Source: Candidatus Agrococcus pullicola (GTDB lineage Bacteria; Actinomycetota; Actinomycetes; Actinomycetales; Microbacteriaceae). Taken from it: a stretch of 10,260 nt of DNA. Shown here one piece after another: positions 5,639 to 10,260 of this stretch; positions within the stretch are counted from its first letter, which is position 1; each line of letters starts with the position of its first letter. Position numbers and translations under genes: made by a program. The notes beneath the pieces were generated by a model. The model ran no database searches. It was not told the origin of the DNA and saw only the letters and a program-made list of their open reading frames with translations. The stretch spans positions 1-10,260 of the forward strand of contig DXDC01000361.1 of NCBI GenBank assembly GCA_019115685.1, read 5' to 3'.

Positions 5639-8038
5639 ATGAGTGCCGACTCCCGCATTGCGGTGCCCGCCGCACTGCCGTCTCGAGCAACTGGGTTCGA
5701 CGACGCGCTTCGTGCACTGGAGCGCTCTTCACCCGTGCTCGTCACCGGTGCAGCGGGTAGTGGTCGCACCACATTCGGCCAAAGCCTTCTCGCGGTTCGC
5801 TCGCGTCAAGGACGACCTGTCCATCGCGTCACGGGTTCTCCGACTCTTTCGGACGTGCCGTTTGCGTGCCTGGCGGCGCTGACCGCGCAGGTGCCCCACC
5901 TGGCATCAGAACGCGACTCGCCCGCGGACATCATCGCTGCGATAGCCAAAGACAGTGCCGTCTCACCGCGTACGCTTCTCCTCGATGACGCCTACGCGAT
6001 TGATCGAGCAAGCGCAGCAGCCATTGCGCAAATGGAGGGTGTCGTCGAGTTGATCATCACTACGACGCGGATTTCGGCGTTGCCGGAGGACCTTCAGCAG
6101 CTCGCCTTCTCTCACGGTGCGCACGAGGTGCATCTTGAGGAGCTCAAGCTGGAGGATGCGCGGATTCTGCTCGAAGATCTGCTCGGAAGCGCATGCAATG
6201 TCAGTACAGTCAATAAGCTGCTCAACCTCTCGGGCGGGAATCCCATGCACCTGCGCGAGCTTGCGATCGACGCCCGGCAGGACGGTGCTCTCCCGCTTGT
6301 ACACGGGTATCGGACCCTCATCGATCATTGGCGGCCAGGAGGCCGGCGACTCGTGGACCTCATCGCCAGGAGAGTGGCGGGACTCACGGTCGAGCTCCGT
6401 GAGGCGATCGAACGCTTCGCGATCGTAGGAGCCGTTCCCCGCTCGACCGCGGAACGTCTCATCCCACCATCGACCATCGACCAGGGCCTGGCCGGGTCGC
6501 TCTTGGTGGCAACAACCCGGAATTCGAAAATGGACATCGCGCAGAGCTTCGACGGCCCCGGCGCCTCGGCTGTGCTCGCACACCCCGAGGAACTCGTGCA
6601 GCTCGGTGCGGGGTTTACCGCAGAACTCGTGCTCACGACCGTGAGCTCTTCGGCATTCCGCTCGCATCTCGATCACATCGTTGCTGCCCTTAACCCCGAG
6701 GAGCTCCCCTCCTATGCGCACCTGCACCTCGGGGAAAACCTCCGGCGTTGGAATCTGGAGTACCCCTGGCCGGAATTTCCCGAACGGCATCGCAGGATGA
6801 GTGGACGGACCGGCTTCGGAGCGGTTGAGGATCACGATGCCAGTGACCTCAACGGTGTTACGCACCGGGCCGGCGACGCGACCGAACGGGCTGCGGTCGC
6901 CATCGCCGATCTTGTTTACCGGGGACGACCGCAGGATGGCTGCGAGCTCTTCAGGCTGCACCTGCAGCAACCGGAATGGCCGTCTGCAAGCTCTGGAGCC
7001 AAGACGATGCTCATCATGGCGATGTTCCTCGCCATGATGGCAGAGGGGTCGCCCCTTGCAGTGTACGACGACGATTTTGCGCCCATCGACTGGCACGATG
7101 TGTCGCTCGATCACGATGTATTCCTCGCCGGACGTGGTGACCTGCTCCTCGAAACTGGCGACGTGGCCCAAGCGAGCAGCCTCTTCGCACAGGCCCTCGC
7201 AATCACCGCGGGACACGACAGGCACCAGCTGGAGGGATTCGTGGCGGGCTTGGACGCAGTGGCCGCAACCATGCTGGGCGATCTGGAGCGGGCACACGCG
7301 CAGTACACGGTATTCGCAGCGCGACCCGGGAGCAGCGGAGGCATTGCAAGAGACGAAGTCGAACGCCTGATGCTCCTCGTGATTCGTGCATTCGATGGTC
7401 AAGAGGCCGCCCGAGCACGGTACGAAGAATTGCTGCAGTGTGCCGTGCAGCAGGATCGTGCTCTCGTGGCCATGAGGCTCATGCACGACGCCTGGCGACT
7501 CCGGCTGATCGAGGACGACGAGCACAGGAAGCACTTGGAGTCGCTCCGCTCGGTTGCCGTCGACGTGCAAGGCGTTTTGGCCGCGACGCTCGCTGAGTAT
7601 TCTGGAGCGTTGTTGGCGCTTGAGCCCGGGCATCCCGACCGCTCCGCAATAACAGTGGAAGCGCTGGTGGAACAGCATGCGGCATGCGGCCGAGGCCTCT
7701 ATGCGGCAGAGCTGGCCGCCAGAGCTTCGGAAATCGCGGCTCGTGCAGGGGACAAGGCGAGAAGCTCGCGCCTGCTGACGCTGTCCGCCGAGCACTGCGC
7801 CGCGGTCGGAGCCATCACGACACCATCGCTCGGCCGCGCCCGTATCGACCCTGCCGTGCTCAGCGAGCGAGAAGTCGAGGTGAGTATTCGTGCGGTTCAA
7901 GGGATGAGCAATGCGGAGATCGCCGGCGACCTCTACCTTTCTCCGCGCACGGTCGAGGGTCATCTGCAACGCGCGTATGCCAAGCTCGGGATCACCGACC
8001 GTCGGCAGCTCTTGCCTCCCTTCGAAGGATCCCGCTAG
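5639..8038 (+). CDS. Large LuxR-family regulator with N-terminal ATPase domain (LAL/MalT-like)
   Basis: A 799-residue regulator, near the short end of the large ATP-binding LuxR (LAL) group. The N-terminal domain shows a P-loop GAAGSGRTT (37-45), a Walker B LLLDDA (113-118), a sensor-like TTTR (141-144) and SGGNPMHLREL (198-208), the usual GGNP element of STAND ATPases. The middle (about 220-720) is helical and TPR-like, a likely effector or partner platform. The C-terminal LuxR helix-turn-helix runs from LSEREVEV (741-748) through SNAEIAGDLYLSPRTVEGHL (757-776) to YAKLGITDR (780-788). The P-loop carries R43 where lysine is usual, so ATP turnover may be weak or altered. Such proteins generally activate nearby catabolic or surface genes. 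It lies between the surface-protein and fucosidase genes, either of which could be a target. The domain call is strong; the ligand and targets are unknown. Confidence 0.92.
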   Translation: MSADSRIAVPAALPSRATGFDDALRALERSSPVLVTGAAGSGRTTFGQSLLAVRSRQGRPVHRVTGSPTLSDVPFACLAALTAQVPHLASERDSPADIIAAIAKDSAVSPRTLLLDDAYAIDRASAAAIAQMEGVVELIITTTRISALPEDLQQLAFSHGAHEVHLEELKLEDARILLEDLLGSACNVSTVNKLLNLSGGNPMHLRELAIDARQDGALPLVHGYRTLIDHWRPGGRRLVDLIARRVAGLTVELREAIERFAIVGAVPRSTAERLIPPSTIDQGLAGSLLVATTRNSKMDIAQSFDGPGASAVLAHPEELVQLGAGFTAELVLTTVSSSAFRSHLDHIVAALNPEELPSYAHLHLGENLRRWNLEYPWPEFPERHRRMSGRTGFGAVEDHDASDLNGVTHRAGDATERAAVAIADLVYRGRPQDGCELFRLHLQQPEWPSASSGAKTMLIMAMFLAMMAEGSPLAVYDDDFAPIDWHDVSLDHDVFLAGRGDLLLETGDVAQASSLFAQALAITAGHDRHQLEGFVAGLDAVAATMLGDLERAHAQYTVFAARPGSSGGIARDEVERLMLLVIRAFDGQEAARARYEELLQCAVQQDRALVAMRLMHDAWRLRLIEDDEHRKHLESLRSVAVDVQGVLAATLAEYSGALLALEPGHPDRSAITVEALVEQHAACGRGLYAAELAARASEIAARAGDKARSSRLLTLSAEHCAAVGAITTPSLGRARIDPAVLSEREVEVSIRAVQGMSNAEIAGDLYLSPRTVEGHLQRAYAKLGITDRRQLLPPFEGSR

Positions 8039-8070
8039 CGCATTCGTCACGCGCCGTACCCGATTCACTG

Positions 8071-8092
8071 TCGGGGGCTACGCAATCCCCGA
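8071..8092 (+). terminator. Hairpin downstream of luxR
   Basis: TCGGGG (8071-8076) pairs with CCCCGA (8087-8092) around a ten-base loop, 33 bases after the luxR stop. A further G-T wobble can extend the stem. There is no T-run. It is a modest terminator candidate in the 175-bp gap before the fucosidase gene. Confidence 0.4.
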
Positions 8093-8118
8093 GCAAGCAG
8101 CGCGGGCGCGCTTAGTCT

Positions 8119-8130
8119 GAACCCGGGTTC
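8119..8130. promoter_or_regulatory. Perfect 12-bp palindrome upstream of the fucosidase gene
   Basis: GAACCCGGGTTC is fully symmetric and lies 83 bases before ATG 8214. TAGTCT (8113-8118), a possible -10, ends directly against it, so the transcript start would fall inside the palindrome. A repressor site for the fucosidase gene is plausible. No matching second copy was noticed in the window. Confidence 0.4.
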
Positions 8131-8213
8131 GATGCAGTTCTGTCGGTTTGCGGCGGGAGCGGTCGACACGTGCAAGCTCAACAGCGGTACAGAGGAAGCG
8201 AGGCGACTTCGCC

Positions 8214-9686
8214 ATGACTGGATATCACGCGTCTTCATGGGATGCTCTCGCCGAACGCGAGGTACCGGCATGGTTTCACGATGCCAAGCTGGGAGTGTTC
8301 ATTCACTGGGGTCCGTACTCGGTTCCCGCCTGGGCTCCGCAATCGACCGACATCGACGCGCTGCTCACGGCGAAGGGGGCGCGGGGCCTGTACCGCGCCA
8401 ATCCCTATGCCGAGTGGTATCGAAACAGTTACCGAGTGCCGGGCAGCGCAACCCAGGCGCATCATCGCGCCGTGCACGGCGATCGCGAGTACGACGACTT
8501 CGCAGCCGAGTTCGACCGCGCGGCGAGTACCGCCGATCTCACTCAGTTGGCAGGAGAGCTGCGTGAGACGGGTGCTGCGTATGTCGTGCTCACGTCGAAG
8601 CATCATGACGGGGTCCCGCTCTGGCACAGCGATGTGCCTCACCCGAAAGGCCGGGGTTTCCGCCCCACCCGTGATCTCGTCGGCGACTTCGCGTCTGCGG
8701 TGCGTGCAGCCGGCATGCGGCTGGGACTGTACTATTCGGGCGGTTACGACTGGTCAGTCCATGACGTGGTCATGCGGCACAACGCCGACGCGCTCCTCGC
8801 GATGCCGGCCGACCCCGCCTACACCGCATACGCCGAAGCACACGTTCGCGAGCTGATCGATCGTTATGCTCCGAGCGTCCTCTGGAACGATATCGGCTGG
8901 CCGGGAGGCGGGAATCTTGCACAGCTGTTCTCAGACTATTACCGTCGAGTGCCCGAGGGCGTCGTGAACGATCGCTGGCTCGAGGGGCCGGCGCGAAGGA
9001 CCCGATTAGACACTCTGAAAACGCGCGTGATCGGACGAGCCGCGGAGCTGTTCTGGCCACTCTTGCCCCAGTCCGTCAAGAGCGTCGAGTTCCCGTCCTC
9101 GAAGCACTCGGATTTCGCGACCGCCGAGTATCGGAGCTTCGCCGAAACGCGAACCGACAAGTGGGAGTACACCAGGGGCATCGGCCATTCCTTCGCCCTC
9201 AACCGAGCGGAGAGAGGCGAGGACATGGTCGGTATCCAGGAACTCGTCCACGGATTCGTGGACGTGGTGAGCAAGAACGGGAATCTGCTGCTGGGGGTCG
9301 GCCCCGCTCCCGACGGCAGTATCCCTGCGAGTCAGCTGCACATACTGTCCGGGCTCGGTACGTGGATGCGCACCAACGAGGAGGCGATCACGGGAACCCG
9401 CCCGTGGCTCACGGCCGAGGGGCGCACGGATCGTGGCGTTCCGGTGCGGTTCACGCATCGCGACGATGTTCTGTACGCCACACTGCTCTCCGCCGATCCA
9501 GGATCCGGCATCCACGAACTGCAGGGAGTGACAGTGCGGACGCCTCCGGCTGAGTGCGCCGTCCTCGGGATCGGCTCGCAGCCGGTGCGGGTCGACGACG
9601 CGCGACTTCGCATCGCGGTGCCCGAGCGTCTGCCCGATTCACCCGCGCACGTGATCCGCATCCGCGGTGGGGTGCTCGTACCCTGA
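8214..9686 (+). CDS. GH29 alpha-L-fucosidase, intracellular
   Basis: GH29 enzymes release L-fucose from fucosides by a retaining mechanism. The 490-residue product has the family landmarks in order: WFHDAKLGVFIHWGPYSVPAW (20-40), EWY (68-70), VVLTSKHHDGVPLW (124-137), LGLYYSGGYDW (170-180), VLWNDIGWP (222-230), where D226 is the expected nucleophile, KWEYTRGIGHSFALNR (316-331) and GNLLLGVGPAPDGSIP (356-371). The C-terminal beta domain follows (about 400-488). I cannot assign the acid/base glutamate with certainty. No signal peptide precedes the catalytic domain, so it should act on fucosides taken up into the cell. I chose ATG 8214 because AGAGGAAGCGAGG at 8191-8203 gives a Shine-Dalgarno; the longer in-frame start at 8148 adds 22 unrelated residues. 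It follows luxR and converges with the MFS gene. Natural substrate (plant, animal or microbial glycan) is unknown. Confidence 0.93.
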   Translation: MTGYHASSWDALAEREVPAWFHDAKLGVFIHWGPYSVPAWAPQSTDIDALLTAKGARGLYRANPYAEWYRNSYRVPGSATQAHHRAVHGDREYDDFAAEFDRAASTADLTQLAGELRETGAAYVVLTSKHHDGVPLWHSDVPHPKGRGFRPTRDLVGDFASAVRAAGMRLGLYYSGGYDWSVHDVVMRHNADALLAMPADPAYTAYAEAHVRELIDRYAPSVLWNDIGWPGGGNLAQLFSDYYRRVPEGVVNDRWLEGPARRTRLDTLKTRVIGRAAELFWPLLPQSVKSVEFPSSKHSDFATAEYRSFAETRTDKWEYTRGIGHSFALNRAERGEDMVGIQELVHGFVDVVSKNGNLLLGVGPAPDGSIPASQLHILSGLGTWMRTNEEAITGTRPWLTAEGRTDRGVPVRFTHRDDVLYATLLSADPGSGIHELQGVTVRTPPAECAVLGIGSQPVRVDDARLRIAVPERLPDSPAHVIRIRGGVLVP

Positions 9687-9707
9687 TGGTGGCCGAGCCG
9701 CACGCAT

Positions 9708-10260
9708 TCAGGTCGTTGCGGGTGTGGGAGGACGCACGCTCGTGGCCCCCGCGATGCCGAGAATGCACAGCAGCAGCGGCACCAGGAGCGCACCGTTCAG
9801 GCCGGTCGCGCTGGCGACCCAGCCGATGATCGCGGGCCCGGAGAGCAGACCGATGTACCCGGCGCCGACGATGCGTGCCAGCAGCACTGCCCGCTTGCGG
9901 ACGGGTAGGTTGCCGGCGGCGCTGAATATCTGCGGAACCACGCCCGCGATGCCGAGTGCGAAGACCATCCAGCCGACGAGCGCGACCCAGAATGCGGGCG
10001 CAAGGACGACGACGCCGATGCCGATCGCGGCGATGATCGACCCGTAGCGCACGACGGCGACGGCACCGAAACGACGTACGACGAGGTCGATGACGAATCG
10101 GGCAGCCGTCATGCTCAGGGCGAAGGCACCGTACGCGATGGCGCCGGTCGCTTCGCTCGTGCCGAGCTCTTCGACAGCGTGCAGCGCGCTCCAGTCGCTC
10201 GCGACTCCCTCGGCCAGCATGAACACGAAGCCGAGCAGGGCCAGCAGCAGGATCTGGGAG
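9708..10260 (-). CDS. MFS transporter, C-terminal half (5' end beyond window)
   Basis: The minus-strand frame stays open to the window edge, starting SQILLLALLGFVFMLAEG; the GTG at 10226 is internal. Six hydrophobic segments are visible, matching the second half of a 12-helix major facilitator protein. The first ends in AEGVASDWSAL, a variant of the GxxADWS element found in a sugar/drug-type MFS branch. The second is followed by a basic loop RFVIDLVVRRFG, resembling the GxxxDRxG loop of the family. The protein ends in a short Pro/Thr tail (RPPTPATT). It converges on the fucosidase gene with 21 bp between the stop codons. Import of fucose or fucosides is a possible role by location, but convergent orientation is weak evidence and a drug exporter is equally possible. 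Confidence 0.85.
   Translation of the reverse strand, partial: SQILLLALLGFVFMLAEGVASDWSALHAVEELGTSEATGAIAYGAFALSMTAARFVIDLVVRRFGAVAVVRYGSIIAAIGIGVVVLAPAFWVALVGWMVFALGIAGVVPQIFSAAGNLPVRKRAVLLARIVGAGYIGLLSGPAIIGWVASATGLNGALLVPLLLCILGIAGATSVRPPTPATT

Noticed and set aside
5963..8068. 701-codon minus-strand open frame
   Set aside because: It lies opposite the luxR gene, whose product has clear P-loop and HTH motifs. The antisense product has no recognisable motif; long shadow frames are expected in GC-rich DNA.
8148..8213. Longer N-terminus for the fucosidase
   Set aside because: The 22 extra residues do not resemble GH29 or a signal peptide, and there is no Shine-Dalgarno at 8148, whereas ATG 8214 has one.
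2030..9686. A coordinated novel defence or biosynthetic system across the window
   Set aside because: The genes are separated by hairpins or promoters, belong to unrelated families, and lack the tight same-strand overlaps expected of a system. I could not support such a claim from the sequence.

Overview
The window looks like ordinary chromosome from a high-GC Gram-positive actinobacterium, most likely in the Microbacteriaceae (Leucobacter- or Microbacterium-like). This placement is inferred from the high GC content, G/C-rich third codon positions, an LPXTG-anchored surface protein, a large LuxR regulator with an ATPase domain, and apparently leaderless genes. The species cannot be fixed from the sequence. 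I see no IS element, CRISPR array, tRNA, rRNA or phage gene.

Layout, left to right. (1) At 3-413 is the 3' end of a Fic-family gene whose C-terminal winged-helix segment is cut off by an in-frame TGA. (2) A TPP riboswitch (about 437-512) precedes tenA (515-1204), a cysteine-type thiaminase II/TenA that salvages the thiamin pyrimidine. (3) A FadR-type GntR regulator (1210-1890, minus) converges on tenA with 5 bp between them. (4) Divergent from it is a 288-residue unrecognised protein (2030-2896). (5) A MpaB/DUF2236-family oxygenase-like protein (3098-3955) follows, with a strong 9-N9-9 inverted repeat over its presumed promoter. (6) Next is a secreted LPXTG wall-anchored protein (4127-5566), closed by a 13-bp hairpin terminator. 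(7) A 799-residue LuxR-type ATPase regulator (5639-8038) comes next. (8) A GH29 alpha-L-fucosidase without a signal peptide (8214-9686) follows. (9) The C-terminal half of an MFS transporter (9708 to beyond the window end, minus) converges on the fucosidase.

The genes look like a series of single-gene units rather than one operon. Most gaps hold a hairpin or a palindrome, and three genes (gntR, the 288-residue protein and luxR) share the same start arrangement: TANNNT, exactly six bases, then ATG, with no usable Shine-Dalgarno. That is the signature of leaderless transcripts. tenA, the oxygenase-like gene, the surface protein and the fucosidase each have a Shine-Dalgarno. Plausible functional links are thiamin salvage (riboswitch plus tenA) and, more weakly, intracellular fucoside use (GH29, perhaps with the MFS protein or the LuxR regulator). 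The 171-bp gap at 3956-4126 before the surface-protein gene shows a Shine-Dalgarno but no promoter I would defend.

I did not find a convincing previously undescribed multi-gene system. The items most worth a second look are the TPP riboswitch whose conserved core doubles as the Shine-Dalgarno, the repeated leaderless spacing, the palindrome before the DUF2236 gene, the broken Fic gene and the unrecognised beta-rich protein.
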